Source: Spongiibacter sp. IMCC21906 (GTDB taxonomy: Bacteria > Pseudomonadota > Gammaproteobacteria > Pseudomonadales > Spongiibacteraceae). Taken from it: a DNA stretch of 64,000 nt. The notes beneath the pieces are model-generated. The model did no database searches. It saw only the letters and a list, made by a program, of their open reading frames with translations, and was not told where the DNA came from. Each line of letters opens with the position of its first letter. The stretch's first letter is position 1. Of this stretch, positions 47,775 to 57,074 are shown in pieces. A program made the position numbers and the translations under genes. The DNA lies in the NCBI RefSeq assembly GCF_001010805.1, contig NZ_CP011477.1, positions 124,001 to 188,000 on the forward strand. The letters run 5' to 3'.

Positions 47775-48703
47775 GCTTTTATGCCCAGGAATTCAGCAAT
47801 ATGCCCAATAGCTTTGAAATTTGTTTTCTCCACAGCATCTTTGGTGTTTGAACTGTTATGGGAGCCGAACACACACAAAGGGTGACTACGCAAATAACTA
47901 TCCATAGGAAGCGGCTCAACTTCAAACACGTCTAAAGCGACTGAATGCACCTTGCCCTCTACCAAGGCCGATTCAAGTGCAGTCTGGTCAATTAGTGGAC
48001 CACGAGCCACATTAACCACTCGAACTCCAGGTTTGCATTTATCGATAACTGACGCATCCAACATATGGAAGTTATGTTTATTAAGTGCACAGGTAAAGAC
48101 TAAGAAATCGCAATCTTCAACACCATCTGGCCAGGATTTCAACGAAGCAACCTCTGGGGCTATATCTTTTACACCTGGATCCCAAACAATCGAGTTCATA
48201 CCACAAGCATTTAGGCGTCTTACAGCGTTAGAGCCGATATCGCCAAAGCCAATGACACCGACGGTTTTACTTTCAAGGGAGATGCCGCGATTTTTAGGCC
48301 AGCGCCCTTCACGAATACCTCTATCAATGGCAAACGTCTCTCTTGCAAGCGCTATCACGTAACCCAGTGCAACATCAGCGACTTCCGCTCCGAACATATT
48401 CGGCGTATTGGTTATTGGTATACCCAGCTCATGGCAAGCGTCGAAATCGACGTTATCTACCCCTATGCCCCACTTAACCGCTGCTTTCAGCTTACCAGCT
48501 ATACCGGCCTTAAAAACTTCGGCGGTCGCAGGGTCATCACCAATAATCCAGCCATCTACGGTAGGCACCAACTCAATAAGCTCTTCCACCGACAGCGTTT
48601 GTGTTACTTCTGGGCATACCGCCTCGAGCCCCATAGATTCCATAATAGGAATAAACTGCTCTTTCATCCCTAGCATCGGCGGGCAAGTTACTAATATACG
48701 CAT
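47771..48703 (-). CDS. D-2-hydroxyacid dehydrogenase family protein
   Basis: NAD(P)-dependent enzyme of 310 residues in the phosphoglycerate dehydrogenase-like family. The cofactor motif is VGVIGFGDIGSNAVRRL. The catalytic Arg lies in VNVARGPLID, Glu in DVFEVEPLP, and His in FGSHNSS. It probably reduces a 2-keto acid or oxidises a 2-hydroxy acid of sugar origin. The position next to the cytidylyltransferase gene (12-bp gap) indicates a role in nucleotide-sugar or glycan precursor synthesis rather than serine biosynthesis. Confidence 0.85.
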   Translation of the reverse strand: MRILVTCPPMLGMKEQFIPIMESMGLEAVCPEVTQTLSVEELIELVPTVDGWIIGDDPATAEVFKAGIAGKLKAAVKWGIGVDNVDFDACHELGIPITNTPNMFGAEVADVALGYVIALARETFAIDRGIREGRWPKNRGISLESKTVGVIGFGDIGSNAVRRLNACGMNSIVWDPGVKDIAPEVASLKSWPDGVEDCDFLVFTCALNKHNFHMLDASVIDKCKPGVRVVNVARGPLIDQTALESALVEGKVHSVALDVFEVEPLPMDSYLRSHPLCVFGSHNSSNTKDAVEKTNFKAIGHIAEFLGIKA

Positions 48704-48715
48704 TGAGACTACCTT

Positions 48716-49390
48716 TTAGCGGTGTTTTAAATGGAGTGCCAAAGCTTCGGCCATAACCCAGTCTTCTGGCTCGTCGATATCTACTGATTCTAAAGCCGAA
48801 GTAATATACATCATCGGTTTTTCGCCAATTCTTGCATTTGTTTTGGAGAAAGACTCGCGGCTAAACAAGTACAGACATGAATTTTCTTCAAACCAGGGTT
48901 CTAAATCCTGAGTACGCACTAGATCTGCCGGATTGTGATTCACAGGCGTGATATCTTCTTTATAAAATCGAGTTTGAATCTTGTTTACGCTAAATAACGA
49001 GTCACTTGCTTTGTCGCGAGCGAAAACCTCAATAGCATCACGTATTGTAGTGCTAGAAATTAACGGATTTGTTGTATGTGTCATTAAGTACAATTCAGAC
49101 TCCACGTTTCTTATGTCGTCTTCTAAAATAAGATTCATAGACACAAAGTCACCGCATAACTCTTGCTTTCTTTCACGGATGATTATTCGATCAGAAGGAA
49201 CTAAGCCATTCTCTAATAAAATATGTTTTGCATCGGTATTAATTACCACACAATCAATTTCAGGGACTGCTAACAAAGCATCTAATATCCATTGAAATAA
49301 TGGCTTACCTGCTAACAATCTAAAATTCTTCCCTTTTACACGCTCACTATTTGCCTTCATTGGCAATAATGCGACTACTCTCTTTTTCAT
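48716..49390 (-). CDS. Acylneuraminate cytidylyltransferase family protein
   Basis: CTP-dependent enzyme of 224 residues that activates a sugar acid as its CMP derivative. It begins VVALLPMKANSERVKGKNFR, the NeuA-type nucleotide-binding motif, and has VVINTDAKHILLEN, LMTHTTNPLISSTTI and YITSALESVDIDEPEDW. I chose the ATG at 49390, which overlaps the upstream glycosyltransferase by 44 bp. No NeuB-type synthase or NeuC-type epimerase gene is in the window, so the activated sugar may not be sialic acid. Confidence 0.85.
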   Translation of the reverse strand: MKKRVVALLPMKANSERVKGKNFRLLAGKPLFQWILDALLAVPEIDCVVINTDAKHILLENGLVPSDRIIIRERKQELCGDFVSMNLILEDDIRNVESELYLMTHTTNPLISSTTIRDAIEVFARDKASDSLFSVNKIQTRFYKEDITPVNHNPADLVRTQDLEPWFEENSCLYLFSRESFSKTNARIGEKPMMYITSALESVDIDEPEDWVMAEALALHLKHR

Positions 49391-50297
49391 ACTCTTCTCT
49401 TTCAATATCTTTCGGGTAGAAGTATCTATACTTCATTTCTTGTGAGGCTTTGCGATGCTCATGGTGACCGCGATACGTACCCCAATATTGCATCAGTCTA
49501 AACAAAATAATGGATGGGAGCTTTTTTACTAGCACTCCTTTGTCTACGGCTGAAGCCATGTCTTGAAGCACACCGGCAAAGTAGAACCGAAAGAGGTCGG
49601 TAAGATTAAAATGCATACCCGGCATGATCTTTTGAAGCGCGTAAGCCTCACGCTCGTAGCGTATTTTTACTTGCCGCCAGCTTTCGTCATGTATGTGGTA
49701 TACCGGCGCATCCGCTCTATACGCCACACACCCACCACCCTCTTCTACTATGCGACGCGCAAGATACATATCTTCCAAGCCCGTCAATTCTTCGTTAAAT
49801 TTATACCGCTGCCATGCGCTGCGACTTACCGCCGCATTCGCATTATTGCAAAAGTAGCCCTCTTGCGGTTGCTTAGAATACTCAGGATAAAATTTATTAA
49901 ATAATTCATTCTCAGAAAATTTTGTTGTATCTCTAGCAACTTGACGGCCGTAGGAATATTCGGCCGTACGATCTCTTAACGGCTGGATTAAATTTTTAAG
50001 CCAATTTTCTGTCGCGGGAATACAGTGCCCACTAATAAATATTAAATAATCACCAGAAGAAAATTCACAACCGATGTTTAATGATCGGCCAAATGTAAAA
50101 TCTTCTTTTTTGATATATGTAATTCGACAACCGAATGATTTTGCTATCTCAATAGTTTTATCTGTAGAGCCTGAGTCAACAAGTACAACTTCAACATCGA
50201 AATCTTCTTTCGACTGATCACGGATAGTGGTTAATAGTTCAGGAAGATAGCGCTCTTCATTTAAGGTCCGAATCACTATGCTAGCTATTTCTTTCAT
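49347..50297 (-). CDS. Family 2 glycosyltransferase
   Basis: GT-A fold glycosyltransferase of 316 residues. The N-terminus IASIVIRTLNEERYLPELL, VVLVDSGSTDKTIEIA and the DxD-like YLIFISGHCIP region are typical of rhamnosyltransferase-like GT2 enzymes, with an acceptor-side motif LTGLEDMYLARRI. It overlaps the SMP-30 gene by 4 nt (ATGA). It is probably involved in assembling the repeat unit; donor and linkage unknown. Confidence 0.88.
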   Translation of the reverse strand: MKEIASIVIRTLNEERYLPELLTTIRDQSKEDFDVEVVLVDSGSTDKTIEIAKSFGCRITYIKKEDFTFGRSLNIGCEFSSGDYLIFISGHCIPATENWLKNLIQPLRDRTAEYSYGRQVARDTTKFSENELFNKFYPEYSKQPQEGYFCNNANAAVSRSAWQRYKFNEELTGLEDMYLARRIVEEGGGCVAYRADAPVYHIHDESWRQVKIRYEREAYALQKIMPGMHFNLTDLFRFYFAGVLQDMASAVDKGVLVKKLPSIILFRLMQYWGTYRGHHEHRKASQEMKYRYFYPKDIEREEYEKESSRIIANEGK

Positions 50298-51139
50298 ACA
50301 GCACCGATTTCAAATTCATCTAAACTAACCAGAAAAGTCTTACCGGAGCAGGGGAACTGTTTCATCTCAATATCTGTCAATCCAACGCTAGCCGTTGTGA
50401 CAAGGATTTTATTCCCCGCAACTGCACAGCTAGTAGGTTGCGGTACCGGTAATTTAAAGTCAGCGACCAATTTACCATCATGTAAACGTCTTTTTGTAAC
50501 CCGCCAGCCACCCCACTCAGCGTTATAGAGGAATCCATTTTCAATAGCTGAACCGTCTGGCGTAGCGCCATTACTTAAACTAAAGAGCTCATGGCGGGAA
50601 CTAGTAACACCAGAATATTCCGCATGAAACATGGTTTGAATGTACGAGTCGGCAAAGTAAATAACTGAACCATCTTCCGGCCAAACGAAAGTGTTTGGTA
50701 TACCTATTTTTTCAATAAGTGTTTCAATAGTGCCGTTTAGATTAATTCTAGAAACCCATCCATTTAGTCCTGAAGGCTCCCACTCCATAACACCAAAAAC
50801 AATACGCCCTATTGAATCAAGACCCGCATCGTTTGTTCTATGAGTATCTGGCAAATTATAAGAGTACTTTACGAAAGAAATCCCCGTGTCTAAGTTAAAC
50901 TCGTAAACACCATTATTAGCGACCAATAAAACAACTGCGCCAGCTTCTCCAAAAGGAATTAATATTGCTGACGCCGTATATTGCAATTTATGAATAGATG
51001 TTGAGGCAGACCCAAGAACTGATTTTTCAAATAGCTTCCGAGAAAGAATATCAAGCCAAACAAACGACTGTCGAGCTTCTATCCAAACCGCACTTTCTCC
51101 CAGCTCACATGAAGTATCATCAAAAATAAAATAGCCCAT
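50294..51139 (-). CDS. SMP-30/gluconolactonase-like protein
   Basis: Six-bladed propeller of the SMP-30/LRE family, 281 residues. Metal-binding features include CELGESAVWIEARQSFVWLD near the N-terminus, RTNDAGLDSIGRIVFGVMEW in the middle, and TPDGSAIENGFLYNAEWGGW toward the C-terminus. Family members hydrolyse aldonolactones and need a divalent metal. No signal peptide is visible, so it is cytoplasmic. Its place directly before the GT2 and cytidylyltransferase genes is unusual and suggests ring opening of a sugar lactone in the same pathway. Confidence 0.8.
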   Translation of the reverse strand: MGYFIFDDTSCELGESAVWIEARQSFVWLDILSRKLFEKSVLGSASTSIHKLQYTASAILIPFGEAGAVVLLVANNGVYEFNLDTGISFVKYSYNLPDTHRTNDAGLDSIGRIVFGVMEWEPSGLNGWVSRINLNGTIETLIEKIGIPNTFVWPEDGSVIYFADSYIQTMFHAEYSGVTSSRHELFSLSNGATPDGSAIENGFLYNAEWGGWRVTKRRLHDGKLVADFKLPVPQPTSCAVAGNKILVTTASVGLTDIEMKQFPCSGKTFLVSLDEFEIGAV

Positions 51140-51141
51140 AT

Positions 51142-52581
51142 TTAGTAAGCGCTTTTACTTGCAAAGCCTCTGAAAATAGTTACAAACACTATTTTTAGAT
51201 CCAACCAAATCGACCAATTCCGAATATAGTAAAGATCAAATTCAATCCTCTTTTCCATCTTACGAATTGTGTCAGTCTCTCCACGCCAGCCATTCACTTG
51301 CGCCCAACCTGTAATGCCAGGCTTGACCAAATGACGCTGCATGTAGCCACTGATTTGATCACGATATAACTCATTGTGAGCAACCGCATGGGGGCGAGGG
51401 CCAACAATACTCATTTTGCCCTGCAATACGTTGATGAATTGAGGGAGTTCATCAAGCGAGGTTTTTCTAATAAATGCACCGACTTTGGTAATGCGCGCAT
51501 CGCCTTTGGTTGCCTGCACCACCACATCGCCATTATCGCAGGTGGTCATGGAGCGAAACTTCCACACGGTAATTTCTTCGCCGTTAATGCCGTAGCGGCG
51601 TTGTTTAAAAATTATGGGGCCTTTTGAGGTGAACTTTACTGCGGCCGCAATAAACAACATTGGTACAGCAATCAAACAGAGGATAACCGAGCTTAACAGC
51701 ACGTCTTCTACGCGTTTAATAACGGCATCAAAAGAGTCAAACGGTGTATCATACACACTGACTACTGGTAGCCCACCTATTTCCTTACTGCGGGCATTGA
51801 GCATTTTAAAAGTGAACACATCCGGGACAATATGCACGCAAGAGGAACTGTTAGCCAATTCTTCTACCAACGTTTTAATAGCTTCTTCTTCCCGCATGGG
51901 CAGGGCGATATAGATATCATCAAAGTCGCCGTTACGGGCCTGCTTTTTGAGTTGATCAATATTCCCCGTAACTTGCAGGTCTTCTTCCAGCAGTGGATAT
52001 TGACCAACTGGGACAGTGTCATCGTAAAAGCCAGCTACCTGTATTCCCATCCAGGGACTACCGATAAGACTAGCTGCCAGGGTCACACCGGGCTCCTTGG
52101 CGCCGACAATAGCAACTTTGCGGGTGTTAACCCCAGCCCGACGGAACTCCCTCAAGACAATCCGAACAGACACCCGGTAAAAACTGACAGTAATCGGTAC
52201 CGCAATGGCCCAACTGACCATGATGGCACCACCGTATTCATCGGTGAGATTAAACAGAAAGGCAACAGTCAGCAACGTGCCAAGAACCACTAACCACGTA
52301 GTAGCTACCGTGCTAACTTCTTTTAATAAGGATTGACCACGCCATGAAAAATACAAACCGTTTTTATGCGCCACAACATGGTAACTAATAGAAGCGACAA
52401 AAGCGGCCACTTGGTAGCACATTTCCCAAGCAATCCCAGCAATGCCAACAAAAATGGACAGCAACCCCCAAATCACCAGTACGTCTGCCAGCTGATGCGC
52501 TGCTGTTAGCATTGAATGATGCTGTTTGATAAATCCACCACTGGCAGTGCTTCCCACTGCGCTGACTGGCTCAGACTTCAC
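51142..52581 (-). CDS. wcaJ: Undecaprenyl-phosphate sugar-1-phosphate transferase (WcaJ-like)
   Basis: Initiating polyisoprenyl-phosphate hexose-1-phosphate transferase of 479 residues that loads the first sugar (usually glucose) on undecaprenyl phosphate. It has four N-terminal membrane helices, a Rossmann-like middle domain (KVAIVGAKEPGVTLAASLIG) and a C-terminal catalytic domain with a membrane hairpin, FKQRRYGINGEEITVWKFRS, KTSLDELPQFINVLQGKMSI and KPGITGWAQVNGWRGETDTI. The GTG at 52581 has GAGGGAA seven bases upstream. It is the first gene of the long minus-strand operon. Confidence 0.93.
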   Translation of the reverse strand: MKSEPVSAVGSTASGGFIKQHHSMLTAAHQLADVLVIWGLLSIFVGIAGIAWEMCYQVAAFVASISYHVVAHKNGLYFSWRGQSLLKEVSTVATTWLVVLGTLLTVAFLFNLTDEYGGAIMVSWAIAVPITVSFYRVSVRIVLREFRRAGVNTRKVAIVGAKEPGVTLAASLIGSPWMGIQVAGFYDDTVPVGQYPLLEEDLQVTGNIDQLKKQARNGDFDDIYIALPMREEEAIKTLVEELANSSSCVHIVPDVFTFKMLNARSKEIGGLPVVSVYDTPFDSFDAVIKRVEDVLLSSVILCLIAVPMLFIAAAVKFTSKGPIIFKQRRYGINGEEITVWKFRSMTTCDNGDVVVQATKGDARITKVGAFIRKTSLDELPQFINVLQGKMSIVGPRPHAVAHNELYRDQISGYMQRHLVKPGITGWAQVNGWRGETDTIRKMEKRIEFDLYYIRNWSIWLDLKIVFVTIFRGFASKSAY

Positions 52582-53347
52582 TGCAATTCCCTCGCATTCC
52601 CGTTCTGCTGCTCATATCAATCAGCACCCATTCCATTTCAAAGCAACCTTGCGTGCTATGGCATTAAACACAAATTAACGAGCTTAACCGTCTTCAATCA
52701 CACGTTTTGGGCATCCGCCTCAATGAGGGGCGCAATTTTGCGCCATTTTCGCGCAAATTCCAACAAAATACGGTAATCGTTAATATCTTGACTTCAGTTA
52801 GTTGGCCAGCAATAGCCACTTAGATACGGAATCTGGCCGTACTAGAGTACTCACCGCAACATAGAGCTAGCAATTAATGCGCCACCAAACCAATTTGCAA
52901 AAGATATCATCACTAAGCAGACCTCAAGCACTTTAATTAAGACATGTATTGAAGCAACACACGTCGTCGCTATTCATTTGAAGGGCAGAATTGTGGCAGC
53001 CCATTGCTACAAAACGATGACGCTAGAGCGCGCCCGCGTTTAATCGCTGGCAGCAAGCCGCTTGAGAATGCCAGCGGCTCAAACCCCAACACCACCCCCG
53101 CTTGCACCACAGCTCCGGTCACAAGAAAGAGGCAACGTTTTTACTCGCTAAGAATATGCACAAACTGCATGCCTTGGCACAATTACTGCTTTTCGTCACC
53201 CTATTGCCCCATATAATGTGACACCAACAAGGTGGCATCCTGACGCCAGTGGCCGTATGATTGCCAAGCTCCATGCCCCGGTGCGCCCGGCTTACCGCGC
53301 TGGTAGGTCATTTAACCAGGTCAAATAAATACGCTCACGGAAGATTT
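52582..53347. promoter_or_regulatory. Divergent regulatory region between wcaJ and wzi
   Basis: 766 bp without a convincing gene, separating the minus-strand glycan operon from wzi. A consensus TATAAT lies at 53212-53217 on the plus strand, although the -35 is poor. At 53300-53319 CTGGT-AGGTCATTTA-ACCAG forms a hairpin resembling the first half of a JUMPstart element (CTGGTAG...TTAA.CCAG). The ops core GGCGGTAG is absent. The rest has no REP modules, in contrast with nearly all other large gaps here. Confidence 0.45.
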
Positions 53348-54811
53348 ATGCTTACATTGCGCTCTCGTTATTGGTTTGCCGCATCATTGATGCTAGCGCC
53401 ACTCTTTAGCCACGCAGCCCCTTGGATAAAAGCCACTGACATTAGTGCCCGCAAACACATCGAGTTTCTGGCGGCCAGTGGGATTATCCACACACCCATT
53501 ACTCAATGGCCTCTGATGTGGGGCAGTATTTTGCCAGATCTGCGGGAGGCACAATATCGAAAGCTCACAGCCCAACAGCAACGAGCTGTAGATCAATTAA
53601 TGTCGCAATTTGATGAAGACCGTGCACCCAAACAACTCAGCATGAGTGCCGGTTGGGCAGACCAAGACAATACGGTGTTTGGCGGCTTCGGCGACAGCAA
53701 CAATACCCCGCAATTTGCCAGCGTGTCGGCCAGCTTTGTAGGCAAACGCTGGGCTGGCGAGCTGAATGTTAGTTACGACATTTCCGACTACCCCAGAGAG
53801 CAACGCAAGCTGGACCAAAGCTATTTAGCCGGCGCCTTTGGCAACTGGGGAATCACCATTGGCGCTATTGATCGCTGGTGGGGGCCAGGTTGGCAATCTA
53901 GCGCGATTCTATCAAATAACGCGCGCCCAGTTCCGGGCGTTTCTTTACAGCGCAACAAAGCCACGCCCTTTGATAGTGCATTGCTTTCTTGGTTAGGCCC
54001 ATGGCAACTCCAAGCGTTTATTGGACAAATGGAATCAGATCGGGCGGTCCCCGAAGCAAAGCTGCTAGGGCTGCGTATTGCCGTCAAGCCTTTGCAATGG
54101 CTTGAGCTGGCTGCTTCACGAACTGCTCAGTGGGGAGGCGACGGCCGGCCAGAGGGTTTCAGTAACTTTGGCGACTTGGTATTGGGTAAAGACAACCGCG
54201 GCAGCAGCGGCATTACCCAAGAAAACGAACCCGGCAACCAGCTTGCAGGACTGGATATTAAACTGGCGTTTGCCGTGCCCTGGGGCACCCAAGGTGCCTA
54301 TGCCCAGCTAATTGGCGAAGATGAAAGCGGTTATGCACCCTCCAGGTACATTTACACGGCGGGATTGGATGGTAGCATCAGGCTTGGCAATAATAGTCTG
54401 CAATGGTTTTTTGAGCGCAGCGACACCCGCGCGGAAGCCCTAAAAAGCGAACAACGTTTTAACTATGCCTATGAGCATGGCGCGTATAAATCCGGTTACC
54501 GATATCAACGCCGAGCGCTAGGAGCCAGTATTGATAGCGACAGCACCATTAATACCCTTGGGCTGATTTTATTACTTCCCAGAGCCGACTTAGTGCAGTT
54601 CAAATGGTCGTCCATTACGTTGAATGCCGACGGCGGCAAAAATACCGGTTTTAGTGGTGAAGGTGACGTAGTGGAGTTGAGCTATCGCACTACGTTATTG
54701 AGTAGCGATATTGAAGTAGGGTATCGCCACATTGATGACAGCATTCGCGCACCGGGCCTTGGCGATAATGGCACCGATACCTTGTTTGTTGAAACAACTT
54801 GGCATTGGTAA
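53348..54811 (+). CDS. wzi: Outer-membrane capsule assembly protein Wzi
   Basis: Beta-barrel outer-membrane lectin of 487 residues (E. coli Wzi 479) that anchors polysaccharide to the cell surface. The N-terminal signal peptide LRSRYWFAASLMLAPLFSHA is followed by an N-terminal helical segment and repeated amphipathic strands such as WGITIGAIDRWWGPGWQSSA. It ends in LFVETTWHW with a terminal aromatic residue, as expected for a barrel. I chose the ATG at 53348 (GGAAG upstream); the longer frame has no signal peptide. It is divergent from wcaJ. Confidence 0.9.
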   Translation: MLTLRSRYWFAASLMLAPLFSHAAPWIKATDISARKHIEFLAASGIIHTPITQWPLMWGSILPDLREAQYRKLTAQQQRAVDQLMSQFDEDRAPKQLSMSAGWADQDNTVFGGFGDSNNTPQFASVSASFVGKRWAGELNVSYDISDYPREQRKLDQSYLAGAFGNWGITIGAIDRWWGPGWQSSAILSNNARPVPGVSLQRNKATPFDSALLSWLGPWQLQAFIGQMESDRAVPEAKLLGLRIAVKPLQWLELAASRTAQWGGDGRPEGFSNFGDLVLGKDNRGSSGITQENEPGNQLAGLDIKLAFAVPWGTQGAYAQLIGEDESGYAPSRYIYTAGLDGSIRLGNNSLQWFFERSDTRAEALKSEQRFNYAYEHGAYKSGYRYQRRALGASIDSDSTINTLGLILLLPRADLVQFKWSSITLNADGGKNTGFSGEGDVVELSYRTTLLSSDIEVGYRHIDDSIRAPGLGDNGTDTLFVETTWHW

Positions 54812-54859
54812 TGAACATAGGCGCTATTGCATTGCTTGGCTCTACTAGCTGCTCATATC

Positions 54860-55745
54860 TTGACTGGATTCCGGATCGCAAAAAGCGCGTCCGGAATGAC
54901 AACGGTTTGCTATTCTCGTCACAGCTCCCTCACTTTCCGTCTTTCCCGCGAAAGCGGGAATCCAGCAATGACATAAAGCCTATTGCACTGCATAGCGCTA
55001 CTGGCTCGTATTTTGACTGGATTCCGGATCGCAAAAAGCGCGTCCGGAATGACGGCGATATTAAGTGCTTTAGCAAGACAGAGCTGGCAGCGCAGGCTCG
55101 GAATGACGACTATGCTGAGCGCTTTAATGAGATAGGAGCAGCAGGGCACGTCCGGAATGACAGCGATTTGGTATTCTCGTCACAGCTCCCTCACTTTCCG
55201 TCTTTCCCGCGAAAGCGGGAATCCAGAAATGACATAAGAGCTATTGCACTGCATAGCGCTACTGGCTCGTATTTTGACTGGATTCCGGATCGCAAAAAGC
55301 GCGTCCGGAATGACGGCGATATTAAGTGCTTTAGCGAGACAGAGCTGGCAGCGCAGGTTTGGAATGACGGCGATGTTGAGCGCTTTAGTGAGATAGGAAC
55401 ATCAGGGCACGTCCGGAATGACAGCGATTTGGCATTCTCGTCACAGCTCCCTCACTTTCCGTCTTTCCCGCGAAAGCGGGAATCCAGAAATGACATAAAG
55501 TCTATTGCATTGCATAGCACTACTGGCTCATATCTTGACTGGATTCCGGATCGCAAAAAGCGCGTCCGGAATGACGGTGATATTAAGTGCTTTAGCGAGA
55601 CAGAGCTGGCAGCGCAGGTTTGGAATGACGGCGATATTAAGTGCTTTAGCAATACAGAGCTGGCAGCGCAGGCTCGGAATGACGGCGATATTGAGCATCA
55701 TAACGAAACGGGACTGGCAACAAGGTGCGTCCGGTATAACAATGA
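54860..55745 (+). repeat. Family-3 repeat array between wzi and wza
   Basis: Four copies of CTGGATTCCGGATCGCAAAA AGCGCGTCCGGAATGAC at 54864, 55017, 55278 and 55539, interleaved with a second palindrome, CTTTCCCGCGAAAGCGGGAATCCAG, near 54943, 55203 and 55464. Later units have a 261-bp period. Short units ending TGGAATGACGGCGAT or CGGAATGACGGCGAT are also repeated. Because 261 is a multiple of three, one frame stays open for 326 codons, but it is translated repeat and not a gene. It fills the 1-kb gap between wzi and wza. Confidence 0.9.
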
Positions 55746-55827
55746 TGCTGAGCACTTTAGTAAGGTGACGGCGCAATGAAGATGCATTCAACTCAATTTT
55801 ATTATTTGGCAGGCAAGGAATAACTGC

Positions 55828-56961
55828 ATGAAAGTTTCAACATTTTTGGCAGGCGCGCTAATTTTAACCACCGCAGGCTGCACGGTGGTGCCTGGTAGTG
55901 ACATGGGGCGGATCAATTCTGTGTGGTTTGATGACACCCCTGAGGACTATAAACCTGCCAGTACAAACATCGATTACATTCCCATTAATGCCACGGTGTT
56001 AAGCCACTTAAAAAGTCAGCCTGACTATATCCCCCAACGCAATGCGGCCTTGGAACAAGCGATAGACAATTATAATTACCGTATTGGCCCTGGCGATGTG
56101 TTAACTATTATAGTTTGGGAGCACCCTGAGCTGACAATTCCCGCAGGTTCATTTCGAACAGCCGCTGAAGGGGGGAATGAGGTTAAAGCAGATGGCACCA
56201 TTTTCTATCCTTATGCAGGCACCATGGCTGTGGCGGGCAAAACCACAGCCGAAGTTCAGCACCTTCTTCGCGATAAATTGAAAGAAGTTATTAAAAAACC
56301 GCAGGTAGATGTTCGTTTAGCTGATTTCCGCAGCCAACGTGTTTATGTTAGCGGTGCTGTACAACAACCTGGAGTGGTTCCTGTTACTGCGGTACCGCTA
56401 ACACTACTGGACGCCATTGAACAGCAGGGTGGCCTGGCTGCTAATGCGAGCTGGCAGAATATTCAATTCACAAGAAATGGTGAAACACGCACGATCTCAC
56501 TTCAAAAGCTGTATGAAAAAGGCAGCTGGTCAGAAAACCTGTTATTACAGAACGGGGATTTAATTCATGTTCCTAGAAACGATGCCGATAAAATTTTTGT
56601 ATTGGGTGAAGTCAATATCCCACAAGGTATGCTGATGTCCCGCAACGGCACCACCTTGGCAGAGGCCCTTGCTACCGCCCGAGGAATTAATGAAAACCGT
56701 GCTGATGGTCGAGGTATTTACGTGCTACGCAACGCAGGTGTCAGTACAGATGAAGATGGCTTGCCCGTCTATAACGCAACCGTATACCATTTGAATGCTA
56801 ATTCAGCAGTCGGCTTTATGTTAGCGGACAGCTTTCCGTTGCAGGCCCGCGATGTGGTCTATGTTGCGCCTGCTCCCATTACCAAATGGAACCGTTTTTT
56901 AAGCCAGTTGCTACCCACTATTTTGGCGACAGATAGTATTGGTGATGTTGAGAATAATTAA
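55828..56961 (+). CDS. wza: Polysaccharide export lipoprotein Wza
   Basis: Outer-membrane export channel subunit of 377 residues. The signal peptide ends in the lipobox TAGC (Cys18). The Poly_export domain has YRIGPGDVLTIIVWEHPELT and DGTIFYPYAGTMAVAGKT, followed by SLBB-type repeats (RVYVSGAVQQPGVVPVT and KIFVLGEVNIPQGML). The C-terminal region ends near ITKWNRFLSQLLPT, the membrane helix segment. AAGGA precedes the ATG. A gene for the phosphatase Wzb, usually between wza and wzc, is absent. Confidence 0.95.
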   Translation: MKVSTFLAGALILTTAGCTVVPGSDMGRINSVWFDDTPEDYKPASTNIDYIPINATVLSHLKSQPDYIPQRNAALEQAIDNYNYRIGPGDVLTIIVWEHPELTIPAGSFRTAAEGGNEVKADGTIFYPYAGTMAVAGKTTAEVQHLLRDKLKEVIKKPQVDVRLADFRSQRVYVSGAVQQPGVVPVTAVPLTLLDAIEQQGGLAANASWQNIQFTRNGETRTISLQKLYEKGSWSENLLLQNGDLIHVPRNDADKIFVLGEVNIPQGMLMSRNGTTLAEALATARGINENRADGRGIYVLRNAGVSTDEDGLPVYNATVYHLNANSAVGFMLADSFPLQARDVVYVAPAPITKWNRFLSQLLPTILATDSIGDVENN

Positions 56962-57074
56962 TACGCTCCTTGTAGGTTACATAGCTATTTTTATGCCTAC
57001 CAATTAAGACAGCGCTGCGCATTTATTAATGGAGAGATTTACAGTATGGATTTTTTTGTAGTTGAGGCTTCTTT

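Noticed and set aside
53300-53319. Complete JUMPstart/ops element ahead of wzi
   Set aside because: Only the hairpin half is similar; the ops core GGCGGTAG is missing, so it is noted only as a weak resemblance.
54799-55779. 326-residue repeat protein
   Set aside because: The frame is open only because the family-3 repeat has a 261-bp period; it overlaps the end of wzi, has no ribosome binding site, and encodes translated palindromes.
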